A DNA stretch of 10,627 bases from JACDDK01 sp038198445 (GCA_038198445.1 JBBPZZ010000134.1:1-10627); one strand, 5' to 3'; positions 1-5,986 are shown, counted from the stretch's first letter. Numbers and translations are program-made. The notes: generated from the letters alone by a model not told the origin.

Positions 1-48
1 GGCCTTTCGGTGTACGGGATACCAGGATACGCTGCCAAGGAGCCCGGT

Positions 49-74
49 TTGGTTTTAGTAATAAGTGCTACAAT
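49..74 (+). promoter_or_regulatory. Putative extended -10 promoter of the leader transcript
   Basis: TACAAT at 69-74 is preceded by TG at 66-67 with one base between, which is an extended -10 element. The best -35 candidate, TTGGTT at 49-54, is only 14 bases away, so the extended -10 would have to carry most of the recognition. Transcription would begin near 81 and read the short ORF at 117, the hairpin at 183-229 and then the genes from 274. Seen by eye only. Confidence 0.45.
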
Positions 75-101
75 ACTAGCGCAGGCCGTTGTACCTCTAG
101 T

Positions 102-137
102 AGGAGGTAAGGCACGATGCACAGGAAGGCCGACTAA
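102..137 (+). CDS. Six-codon leader ORF with strong ribosome binding site
   Basis: AGGAGGT at 102-108 is a near-perfect Shine-Dalgarno, placed eight bases before ATG at 117-119. The ORF (117-137) encodes only MHRKAD and stops at TAA. Three basic residues (His, Arg, Lys) follow the initiator. So strong an initiation signal in front of so short an ORF is typical of leader peptides whose translation controls downstream expression. It lies 46 bases before a terminator-like hairpin and 137 bases before the stop-to-start run of genes. That it is translated, and that its codons matter, is inference; the signal it would sense is unknown. It could also be a remnant of a decayed gene start. Confidence 0.5.
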
Positions 138-150
138 CCAGCCGCGGATA

Positions 151-185
151 CCGGCGTTGTGGCACGACCGGCGTTTGTAGCACGG
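151..185 (+). repeat. Tandem imperfect 17-18 base repeat in the leader
   Basis: Two adjacent units, 151-167 and 168-185, share the pattern CCGGCGTT(T)GTxGCACGx with few differences. A third CCGGCG lies at 187-192, inside the 5' arm of the terminator hairpin. CCGGC at 168-172 (or 151-155) can pair with GCCGG at 186-190, which would exclude the terminator stem. The repeat could therefore be an antiterminator element, an RNA-binding site or a DNA operator. Confidence 0.45.
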
Positions 186-238
186 GCCGGCGATCGCTGA
201 CTCCTCACAGGAGCGGCTTCGCTGGCCCGAATATTTTT
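183..238 (+). terminator. Strong intrinsic terminator or attenuator hairpin
   Basis: Bases 183-193 pair with 219-229 over 11 bp (ten Watson-Crick pairs and one G-U). The 25-base loop itself contains a perfect 5-bp hairpin, CTCCT-CAC-AGGAG, at 201-213. The stem is followed directly by AATATTTTT (230-238), a good U tract. It sits between the leader ORF and the gene at 274 on the same strand, so unless another promoter lies beyond it, it must be read through for the downstream genes to be expressed. This placement suggests an attenuator rather than the end of an upstream gene. An upstream gene ending before base 1 cannot be excluded. Confidence 0.65.
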
Positions 239-273
239 GCCGTATAACACTACTCCTGGGAAAGGGAGCTGAT

Positions 274-633
274 ATGCAAGGAAAGCAACGGGTGGCCGAC
301 ATGGCCACCGAGGTTCTGGCGCGTCAGGCGGAGGCCCGCGCAGAATGGACCGGGGAACCACTCAAAGAATCGCTAAAGGCTGTTCGAGAAACTGAGGCTG
401 GCCAGCAGCTTACTGGGCTGCGAGACGGGCCGCACCGCGACGAGGGGGCGGAACGGTGGCAGGACGAGCTTGCCCCAAAACGGGCCAAGAAGCGCAGACA
501 AGCTCGACAAGAGGAGCGAAGCTTGGCCAGCGTGGCCCAACGAGAGGCTGCTTGTGATCACTCTATGCAGACTGCGCTGCGGACGGAAGGCCAGCTAGCC
601 GGGCGGCGGCAGACGACAGAAAGGTACGAGTGA
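274..633 (+). CDS. Hypothetical charged helical protein, short paralogue
   Basis: The product has 119 residues, no signal peptide and no membrane segment. It is very rich in Glu, Arg, Lys, Gln and Ala, so it should be cytoplasmic and largely helical. Residues about 7-75 match residues about 12-82 of the protein encoded at 1016-1600. The shared blocks are EVLARQA, TEAG-QL, LRDG, RWQ-ELAP and RAK-R. A later block, GQLAG (106-110), also matches, after which the long paralogue continues for about 80 more residues and this one stops. The start ATG has GGGAG at 264-268, five bases upstream. The stop TGA directly abuts the next ATG, implying translational coupling. I do not recognise a function; no catalytic motif is visible. 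Confidence 0.75.
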   Translation: MQGKQRVADMATEVLARQAEARAEWTGEPLKESLKAVRETEAGQQLTGLRDGPHRDEGAERWQDELAPKRAKKRRQARQEERSLASVAQREAACDHSMQTALRTEGQLAGRRQTTERYE

Positions 634-1026
634 ATGACCCAGACAATCGAGATCATCAAAAAAGCGCAATACGACACCCTCGAAGTCCCCTTCGGTAGGA
701 GCTACCGTTGGCATCAGGCGCGTGTCGTTCTTGGGTGCGACTGCGGAGAGAAGCCGACCTTCAAGATGTCGGCCCTCACCGGTTCTAGGGCCGTCTGCGC
801 ATGTGGGGCGGTCCTTGTCCTTACGGCCGACATCCAAGAGAAGCTGCAAGGACATCACCAAGAGGTACAGGGACAGACGCTAGAGGACTACGAGGCAGCT
901 AACCGCCCCTGGCTACACGACACCCGAGCCCAGGCAAAACAACACCTACGAGACGAGGCCGCTTATCCCGGGGACTCGTCCTGGCGTTACAACGATATTA
1001 CGTTGGGCCCTGCGAATGGTGAATAA
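634..1026 (+). CDS. Hypothetical small zinc-ribbon-like protein
   Basis: The product has 130 residues. Two CxCG knuckles, CDCG at 35-38 and CACG at 55-58, lie 18 residues apart with a predicted strand-rich stretch between them. This is the usual layout of a four-cysteine zinc ribbon. The N-terminus is short and the C-terminal half is charged and polar. Such ribbons bind nucleic acid or proteins, but which applies here cannot be told. Its ATG directly follows the stop codon of the preceding gene, with only a weak upstream purine stretch, so it is probably translated by coupling. Its 3' end overlaps the next ORF by 11 bases. Zinc binding is inferred from the cysteine spacing alone. Confidence 0.7.
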   Translation: MTQTIEIIKKAQYDTLEVPFGRSYRWHQARVVLGCDCGEKPTFKMSALTGSRAVCACGAVLVLTADIQEKLQGHHQEVQGQTLEDYEAANRPWLHDTRAQAKQHLRDEAAYPGDSSWRYNDITLGPANGE

Positions 1027-1600
1027 GAGCAACCGAAGCGTGGCCTCTATAGCGGACGAAGTCCTGGCCCGGCAGGCACAGACCCGCGCCGAGCGGACCG
1101 GCGAGCCGTTCGATGGCGCCCTAGCAGTGGTTTCTAAGACAGAGGCCGGCCGGCAGCTTGGGGAGCTGCGCGACGGAGCGCACGGCGAGGAGGAGGCAAA
1201 TCGGTGGCAGGAGGAGCTTGCGCCGAGACGGGCGAAGGAGCGTAGCAGAGCCCGGCGGGAGGAGAACAACTGGGTCCTACAAGAGGCGTCTTGGAAGCGT
1301 TTCGTGCAGGAGGAGATGCGGGAGCTTGAGTTGCGCAAGGATGGCCAGCTCGCGGGGGCGCTGAACAGGATGCGAGGAGCCAGCCCGGCACCATTGCCGG
1401 CGCCGTTGTGGCATCTGGCCTCTCAGGACCGAAGACAGGCCAAAGAAGGGCTGGTGGCGCTGATGGGCGGCGGGAAGGTCTCATACAAGCGCTTCGACGA
1501 TCTGACCCAGAAGGATCGCCCGGCCAGGATCGCGGCGAGCAGGTTGCGGGCGACGTGGCTGAAGGAGAACCAAGAAGGGTGGCTTGCTCGTCAGCCTTAG
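1016..1600 (+). CDS. Hypothetical charged helical protein, long paralogue
   Basis: The product has 194 residues. The N-terminal part (about 12-115) is homologous to the gene at 274-633 and shares the EVLARQA, TGEP, TEAG-QL, LRDG, RWQ-ELAP and GQLAG blocks. The unique C-terminal part (about 116-194) includes a Pro/Ala-rich linker (PAPLPAPLW) and a basic helical tail. No signal peptide or membrane segment is visible. The start could be ATG 1016 or the adjoining GTG 1019; neither has a clear Shine-Dalgarno, and the overlap with the upstream gene suggests coupling. The gene overlaps the start of the PAS-GGDEF gene. I do not recognise a function. The duplication on both sides of a zinc-ribbon gene suggests that the products act together or arose by local duplication. 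Confidence 0.75.
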   Translation: MVNKSNRSVASIADEVLARQAQTRAERTGEPFDGALAVVSKTEAGRQLGELRDGAHGEEEANRWQEELAPRRAKERSRARREENNWVLQEASWKRFVQEEMRELELRKDGQLAGALNRMRGASPAPLPAPLWHLASQDRRQAKEGLVALMGGGKVSYKRFDDLTQKDRPARIAASRLRATWLKENQEGWLARQP

Positions 1601-3386
1601 GAACTTCAAGTTGACGAGAACAGGTACTCTGGGAAGACCCGGCGAACATGGATTCTCAGCGAAACTCGCCACGGGCGGGGCACTGTTTCGTTCGATCGTG
1701 GAGAACGGCTCGGAGATCGTCAGCATAGTCGAACCAGACGGCACCCTGCTCTACGCAAGCCCGGCCATCGAGCGCGTCATGGACTACGACCCCGAAGAGA
1801 TGGTCGGACAAAACGTCCTTGAGTACGTCCACCCGGACGACCTGCCGCTCGTCGTCGAGGCGATGCAAAAAGCTCTCACCGAGCCGGGGATGGCGAGGAA
1901 TGTCGCCTCTTACCGCTTCCTGCACAAGGACGGTTCCTGGCGCCACGTCGAAAGCACGGGGACCTCCCTCCTCGAGCATCCCGAGGTGGGAGGGATCGTC
2001 GTCGTCACCCGCGAGGTCACTCGCCAGGTCACGCGGCGCGAACAGGCCGAGAAGCGGCTCAGTGAGGCCGAGGCTCGCTACCGACTGATGGTCGAGGGGG
2101 TGCCGGTCATTACCTACGCCTTTGCTCAGGATCCCGCGGGGCACAGCGTCCCAAGATATGTCAGCCCCCAGGTGGAGGGGATACTCGGTTACACCCCGCA
2201 AGAGTACGCGGCGGACCCCGCGCTGTGGCGCGGGATCGTTCATCCCGACGACCGGGAGCAGGTGCTGGGCGAGGACCTGCGCACCGGAGAGACGGGCGAG
2301 ACCTTCCGCGAAGAGTTCCGCATGATCTCCCGGGACGGGCGGGTGGTATGGTTCAGGGAGGAGGGCCGTCTCGCGGGGGCGGAGGAGGATGGTACCCAGA
2401 TCTGGCATGGCGTTATGTACGACATTACCGAGCGCAAACGAGTGGAGGCGGCGCTCAAGGAGAGCGAGGGACGCTACAGGGCGCTGGTCGAGAACGCTCC
2501 GGCGATCGTCTACATACAGAGATCGCGACCGGGTCGCGCCGTCGGCTACGACGTCACGTACATGAGCCCCAAGGTGGAGAAGATCCTGGGTTACCCAGCG
2601 CGAACGTTTGAAGAAGACCCCGCCTTCTGGAATGAGGTGATCCACCCGGACGACCTCGAGGCGGTGATCGCCGAGGACTACCGCACCGACCTTGCCGGCG
2701 AGCCATTCTCGTTGGATTACCGCATGATCCGCAAGGACGGATCGGCGGTCTGGTTGCGGGACGACGCGTTCCTGATCCGCGACGAAGCGGGTACCCCGCT
2801 CTACTGGCAGGGCGTCATGACGGACATAACCGAGCGCAGGACGCTGGAGCGGGAACTCGAACGCCGGGCCACACATGACTCCCTGACTGGTCTGCCAAAC
2901 CGCGTCATGCTAGCCGAACGCCTCGGCCAAGCTCTCTCCCGGACCAAGCGCGGAGACTCCGAATTCGCGGTCCTATTCGTCGACCTCGACGACTTCAAGG
3001 TGGTGAACGACTCATCGGGCCACGAGGTCGGAGACCGAGTGCTCGTCGAGGTGGCCGGTAGGCTGAAGGCGGCCGTGAGGCCAGAGGACACCGTCGCGCG
3101 CCACGGAGGCGACGAGTTCGTCGTCCTGCTCGAAAACACGGACCGCAAAAGGACACTCTTGGTGACCGAGAGGATCGCGGCGACGCTCGAAAACCCGTTC
3201 AACATCGGCGGGACGCTGATCTCCGTCACGGCCAGCATAGGCGTGGCTCCTGGCGATTCGGGCGCCAAAGGGCCGGAGGACCTCTTGAGGAACGCCGATC
3301 AGGCAATGTACCGGGCGAAGGAAGAAGGCAAGGCCTGCCACATGATCCTCGACCGGAACGGGGTGTTTGCCGAAGACTCCGGTTGA
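1584..3386 (+). CDS. Triple-PAS GGDEF protein, probable diguanylate cyclase
   Basis: The product has 600 residues: PAS domains at about 34-152, 164-288 and 294-418, then a GGDEF domain at about 422-590. Each PAS ends in a PAC-type motif, such as YDITERKR at 279-286 and TDITERR at 413-419. The active site HGGDEF is intact at 507-512. RPED (499-502), exactly five residues before it, matches the inhibitory I-site RxxD, so product feedback is likely. No EAL domain, membrane segment or signal peptide is visible, suggesting a cytoplasmic sensor that makes c-di-GMP from two GTP. PAS ligands are unknown. The start is uncertain: TTG 1584 overlaps the upstream gene by 17 bases, and TTG 1611, with AGGAA at 1599-1603, is a good alternative. 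The first 30 residues look unlike a PAS domain, so this N-terminus may be a junction. Confidence 0.88.
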   Translation: MLVSLRNFKLTRTGTLGRPGEHGFSAKLATGGALFRSIVENGSEIVSIVEPDGTLLYASPAIERVMDYDPEEMVGQNVLEYVHPDDLPLVVEAMQKALTEPGMARNVASYRFLHKDGSWRHVESTGTSLLEHPEVGGIVVVTREVTRQVTRREQAEKRLSEAEARYRLMVEGVPVITYAFAQDPAGHSVPRYVSPQVEGILGYTPQEYAADPALWRGIVHPDDREQVLGEDLRTGETGETFREEFRMISRDGRVVWFREEGRLAGAEEDGTQIWHGVMYDITERKRVEAALKESEGRYRALVENAPAIVYIQRSRPGRAVGYDVTYMSPKVEKILGYPARTFEEDPAFWNEVIHPDDLEAVIAEDYRTDLAGEPFSLDYRMIRKDGSAVWLRDDAFLIRDEAGTPLYWQGVMTDITERRTLERELERRATHDSLTGLPNRVMLAERLGQALSRTKRGDSEFAVLFVDLDDFKVVNDSSGHEVGDRVLVEVAGRLKAAVRPEDTVARHGGDEFVVLLENTDRKRTLLVTERIAATLENPFNIGGTLISVTASIGVAPGDSGAKGPEDLLRNADQAMYRAKEEGKACHMILDRNGVFAEDSG

Positions 3387-3420
3387 CCTCCCAATTCCTC
3401 TTGCCCTATTCACCCGCCTT

Positions 3421-3445
3421 TAGAGCGATTCTCACAATGAATGAT
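3421..3445 (+). repeat. IS630 terminal inverted repeat (left end)
   Basis: It begins TAGAGCGATT and matches the reverse complement of the other end at about 18 of 25 positions, with the outer seven bases identical and a second shared block, TGAATG. The TA at 3421-3422 is the presumed target duplication. Confidence 0.8.
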
Positions 3446-4382
3446 GGGCTACATCGTAGTCGCAGTGTCCGAACCACCCTGCGGCGTCCCGCGCGCTGAC
3501 GGCATCGAGCGCCTGGCCGGTCGCGTGCAGCAGGACTTCGTGGGTGCGGGCTCCGGCATGGCGTAGGATGCCCTTTATCTTCGAGAAGGCCTCCTCTATG
3601 GGCGAGAAGTCCGGCGAGTAGGGCGGCAGGAACAGAACCTCGGCTCCGGCGCCCTCAACGAGCTCCCGCACCCTCTTCATCTTGTGCACCTTGAGGTTGT
3701 CCATCACCACGATCTGTCCCCGCTTCAGCGTCGGGCACAAAAAGCGCTCGATGTAGAGCGAGAAGGCCTCGCCGTCGGCAGACCCTTCCATGCTCATCGA
3801 GGGTCCCATCCCCATCGCGGAGATCGAAGAGATGAGCGTAACGTTCCTGTCCCAGTTCCTGGGTGCCTTACCGAACGCCCTCTCGCCCCTGGGTGCCCTC
3901 GCCCTCAAGGGCACCATCCTTACGTTGGTCGAGCACTCGTCCACGATGACGTACCGCCACGGATCCACGCCACCGTAACGCCTTCTCCAAGCACCTCGCC
4001 TCTCTTCGTCTCGCTCGGCGGTACCCAGCGTCTTTTTTTGAGCGTCCAGCAGAGCTTCTCGCGGATCGCCCGGCTCATCGTGGCCAAAGACACTCGCACG
4101 CCTGTGGTGCTCTCCCACAACTCGCGGTGACGCTCGAGGGTAGCCTCGTCGTTCTCTTCAAGTTGGTTCCATAGTGCCCGCTTCTCCTCCGTGGTGGCGA
4201 GGATGCGACGTTTGCGTCCCGTGGCGCTTCGGTTCGAGGTCCTCGCCCTCTCGACGGCGCTTCACCCAGCGTTTGATGGTCGAGCGGGAGACCCCGAACA
4301 GCTCGGAGGCTTCCTCGCGCGCCAGTCCGCGCTGTACTGCGTCGAGCACGCGTAACCTGAGATCCTTCGAATATGCGTTCAT
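3432..4382 (-). pseudogene. IS630-family transposase, split by two frame changes
   Basis: Reading leftward from ATG 4382, the first segment (start AYSKDLRLRV, helix-turn-helix with ELFGVSRSTIKRW, ending near LEPKR) is in one frame. Between about 4205 and 4227 the coding frame moves to a second frame carrying RKRRILATTEEKR, VSLATMSRAI and CWTLKK. At seven A residues (plus strand T at 4033-4039) it shifts again, to KTLGTAERDEERR and the DDE domain. Catalytic residues are visible in that last segment: Asp in YVIVDE, Asp in VVMDN, and Glu in SPIEEAFSKIK. The protein is therefore complete in content but not in one frame. A frameshift at the A run may be programmed or come from polymerase slippage. 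The first one has no obvious slippery site and looks like a mutation. Two sequencing errors are an alternative. Confidence 0.82.
4033..4039 (-). other. A7 slippery run in the transposase
   Basis: The coding strand reads CTC AAA AAA AGA in the incoming frame. A -1 shift gives AAG ACG CTG, which restores the KTLG sequence expected after the WTLKK motif. The homopolymer can support ribosomal or transcriptional slippage, which is known for several IS families, or it can simply be an indel site. Confidence 0.45.
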
Positions 4383-4401
4383 GGCCCACGTTCTAGCAGG
4401 G

Positions 4402-4426
4402 ACCATTCAATTTACAAACCGCTCTA
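4402..4426 (-). repeat. IS630 terminal inverted repeat (right end)
   Basis: Read on the minus strand it begins TAGAGCGGTT, pairing with the left end at 3421-3445. The transposase start at 4382 lies 20 bases inside this end. Confidence 0.8.
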
Positions 4427-4555
4427 ACCGCGGTGTATGTCCATATACTCGGCTCGGTAGGAACTTCATTAGCCCCTGTACCACGCCTACTAGCCCAGCA
4501 TTCCGGCGCCGCACAGCTTAGAGAAACCCCGAGCTCGAGAAGCACTTCTTCGACC

Positions 4556-4591
4556 GAGCAGGACTGCTTTCCCCTACACCGAATCCTGCTC
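4556..4591 (-). other. Inverted repeat spanning the stop codon of the membrane gene
   Basis: GAGCAGGA (4556-4563) and TCCTGCTC (4584-4591) form a perfect 8-bp stem with a 20-base loop that contains the TAG stop at 4574-4576. No U tract follows on either strand, so it is not a classical intrinsic terminator. It may stabilise the mRNA 3' end or help a Rho-type end. The rest of 4427-4573 shows no gene. Confidence 0.3.
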
Positions 4592-5302
4592 ATCCGTTCC
4601 CTCCTCCACCTGCTGTTCTCTTTCTTCGTTCACCGCCCGCCCGTGCTTCGCCTCCAGCGGATCCCGATCCCACAATCCATAGACCAGGCTGCCTCTCTCT
4701 ACCCGCGCAACCAGGTAGCCCTTGTTCGCGAACTCGCCCAGCATCCGGTCCGCTTCGGCGACGTTGAGAGAGGTCTCCATCGCGGCCCGGGCCGGGGTGA
4801 GTTCTCCCCGGCGCTCTATGGCCCCCAACAATTCCTTCTCCTTGCGATCTTCGCTCAGGCTCTCGTCTTCGAGCGCGGACCCGGAGCCGAACAAAGATGC
4901 GCCTCCTCTAACCGAGAGCCAGATGGCCGGAAACGCCGCCAAGACCGAGATCGGCGCAAGGGCTGGTAGGAGCCATTCGGAATAGGCCAGGTTCATTCTC
5001 AGTGCTACCATTAAGGCGAACACGGCGAGCAAGACAACCGCCAATAGGCCCAATCCTCCGACCAGAAGCGCCGCCGCGCCCCCGATCCTGGAGCCGAGAC
5101 TCTTCGGTACGGCAGCGCGCCGCGACTTAACCGGGGTCTCGCGATCTCCTCGCCGCTCATCCAGGCTCTCATTACCTCCGCCTTCGAGCCGGGACAGCAG
5201 CCGGTGGCCCGATTCTTCCAGGGCTTCGCGGTTTCGAGAGCTCCCCAGCTCCCGGTTGATCAAAGCTATTACTTCCTCGACGATCTTCGTCTTGCGCGAC
5301 AT
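4574..5302 (-). CDS. Membrane protein with C-terminal winged-helix-like domain
   Basis: The product has 242 residues. The N-terminal part (1-70) is soluble, charged and helical. Two hydrophobic segments follow at about 75-100 and 108-131, and there is a soluble C-terminal half. Residues about 153-212 read as a winged helix: KELLGAIERRGELTPARAA, then AEADRMLGEFANKGYL, then a short strand pair ending SLVYGLWD. The tail (213-242) is acidic. A DNA-binding-like domain tied to the membrane suggests a one-component membrane regulator, or a membrane protein using this fold for protein contacts. The start ATG 5302 has GGAGG at 5307-5311, four bases away. The gene diverges from the ChrB-like gene, with one shared palindrome between them. 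I do not know a named family. Confidence 0.75.
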   Translation of the reverse strand: MSRKTKIVEEVIALINRELGSSRNREALEESGHRLLSRLEGGGNESLDERRGDRETPVKSRRAAVPKSLGSRIGGAAALLVGGLGLLAVVLLAVFALMVALRMNLAYSEWLLPALAPISVLAAFPAIWLSVRGGASLFGSGSALEDESLSEDRKEKELLGAIERRGELTPARAAMETSLNVAEADRMLGEFANKGYLVARVERGSLVYGLWDRDPLEAKHGRAVNEEREQQVEEGTDEQDSV

Positions 5303-5328
5303 ATTTCCTCCGTCTCTACCGTGTCGAG

Positions 5329-5334
5329 ATTATA
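5329..5334 (-). promoter_or_regulatory. -10 box of the membrane protein gene
   Basis: The minus strand reads a perfect TATAAT here. Transcription would start near 5322, giving a leader of about 20 bases that contains GGAGG before ATG 5302. No good -35 is visible. Most of the box lies inside the palindrome at 5331-5346. Confidence 0.5.
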
Positions 5335-5346
5335 ACAGCGGTTATA
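5331..5346. promoter_or_regulatory. Operator-like palindrome TATAAC-N4-GTTATA
   Basis: This is a perfect 6-bp inverted repeat with spacer AGCG. It overlaps the -10 boxes of both divergent genes, so a protein bound here should block both. Close copies occur at 5971-5986 and 5993-6008 in front of the ATPase gene. The most likely binder is the adjacent ChrB-like protein; the winged-helix membrane protein is the other local candidate. Confidence 0.7.
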
Positions 5347-5348
5347 CT
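5343..5348 (+). promoter_or_regulatory. -10 box of the ChrB-like gene, probably leaderless
   Basis: TATACT ends six bases before GTG 5355 and nine bases before ATG 5358. The transcript would begin at or next to the start codon, and no Shine-Dalgarno is visible, which fits a leaderless mRNA as is common in actinobacteria. Confidence 0.5.
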
Positions 5349-5357
5349 AATAGCGTG

Positions 5358-5924
5358 ATGGAAGACAAAGATATCGGCCGGGAGTGGTTCGTGCTGGTGT
5401 ACAAGCTGCCTGCTGAACCCACCCGCTACCGGGCGAGCGTGTGGCGGAAGCTGAAAGCAGCGGGCGCAGTGTATCTGCAAAACGGGGTTGCGGCTCTTCC
5501 GGCCGACCCGGGCGGCGAACGGGTAATGCGCGGCATCGTGCAGGAGGTCAGTGAGGCGGGAGGAGTGGCCTACTTCTTGCGGGGAGGGGCGGTAGGAGAC
5601 GAGACCGGACTGGTCAGGGCATTCGCCGAAGCCCGCGACGCCGAGTACTCGGAGGTCCTGGACCGCTGCGGCGAATTCCACGCCGAGCTGAAGAAGGAAT
5701 GCGAGGCGGGCAAGTTCACCTTCGCCGAACTGGAGGAGAACGAGGAAGACCTGGCGAAACTGGAGGCCTGGTTCGGCAAGATCCGTGCCCGCGACCGCTT
5801 CGGAGCGCCGCTCGCAACGGAGGCTGAGCGGGCCGTGGCGGCTTGCCGGGAGGATCTTGAGGACTTCGCTACCTCGGTGTACGAAGCCGCGGATCACGGC
5901 TCCGCCGGCGCCTTCGGAAGCTGA
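5358..5924 (+). CDS. ChrB-like regulator (ChrB N-terminal domain)
   Basis: The product has 188 residues from ATG 5358; GTG 5355 would add one. The N-terminal part (about 9-76) has the pattern WFVLVYKLPAEPTRYRASVW, then LKAAGAVYLQNGVAALP, recognisable as the ChrB N-terminal domain of chromate-responsive regulators, which also recalls PaaX-type proteins. Residues about 97-175 are charged and helical, probably a dimerisation region. Known ChrB represses or senses for the chromate exporter ChrA, and is longer (around 300 residues from memory). No ChrA gene is in this window, so chromate is not implied. The gene stands between a palindrome at its own promoter and two more before the ATPase gene, which suggests autoregulation and control of that operon. 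DNA binding is inferred. Confidence 0.8.
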   Translation: MEDKDIGREWFVLVYKLPAEPTRYRASVWRKLKAAGAVYLQNGVAALPADPGGERVMRGIVQEVSEAGGVAYFLRGGAVGDETGLVRAFAEARDAEYSEVLDRCGEFHAELKKECEAGKFTFAELEENEEDLAKLEAWFGKIRARDRFGAPLATEAERAVAACREDLEDFATSVYEAADHGSAGAFGS

Positions 5925-5929
5925 CCCTA

Positions 5930-5949
5930 GCGAGAATCCCCAATCTCGC
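5930..5949 (+). terminator. Weak hairpin after the ChrB-like gene
   Basis: GCGAGA (5930-5935) and TCTCGC (5944-5949) form a 6-bp stem six bases after the stop codon. No U tract follows, so termination is uncertain. It separates the regulator from the operator pair of the ATPase operon. Confidence 0.3.
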
Positions 5950-5970
5950 ACCGTTCCCAGGATCGTGTGA

Positions 5971-5986
5971 TATAACCGTGGTTAGA
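5971..5986. promoter_or_regulatory. Operator-like palindrome, ATPase copy 1
   Basis: TATAAC-CGTG-GTTAGA matches the perfect site at 5331-5346 except for one base in the right half. Its centre is 22 bp from the second copy, two helical turns, so bound dimers would lie on the same DNA face. Confidence 0.65.

Larger units (their letters stand above)
3421..4426 (-). mobile_element. IS630-family insertion sequence
   Basis: The body is about 1.0 kb, bounded by TA dinucleotides at 3421-3422 and 4425-4426. This matches the TA target duplication of the IS630/Tc1/mariner group. The ends form imperfect inverted repeats starting TAGAGCG. Inside is a single transposase reading leftward, with an N-terminal helix-turn-helix and a C-terminal DDE domain. 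The element inserted between the PAS-GGDEF gene and the minus-strand membrane gene without visibly breaking either. Because the transposase is split into three frames, the copy may be inactive unless frameshifting restores it. Confidence 0.88.

Noticed and set aside
190..197. GCGATCGC palindrome
   Set aside because: A common 8-bp GC-rich palindrome; its bases are better used in the long terminator stem.
243..248. TATAAC resembling a half operator or a second -10 before the gene at 274
   Set aside because: There is no matching GTTATA half and no -35 at a usual distance. A promoter after the terminator would weaken the attenuator model, so it should be kept in mind.
1656..2876. Open frame of 406 codons on the minus strand
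   Set aside because: It is antisense to the three PAS domains, has no recognisable domain, and its length follows from high-GC codon bias in the real gene.
3684..4130. Plus-strand open frame of 148 codons
   Set aside because: It is antisense to the transposase DDE domain, with low-complexity His- and Pro-rich translation.
4427..4573. Possible tRNA or small gene between the IS and the membrane gene
   Set aside because: No cloverleaf, CCA end or open frame with a start and ribosome site was seen; only short inverted repeats occur.
5316..5951. Minus-strand open frame of 211 codons
   Set aside because: It is opposite the ChrB-like gene, whose protein is clearly recognisable, and would run through the divergent promoter.
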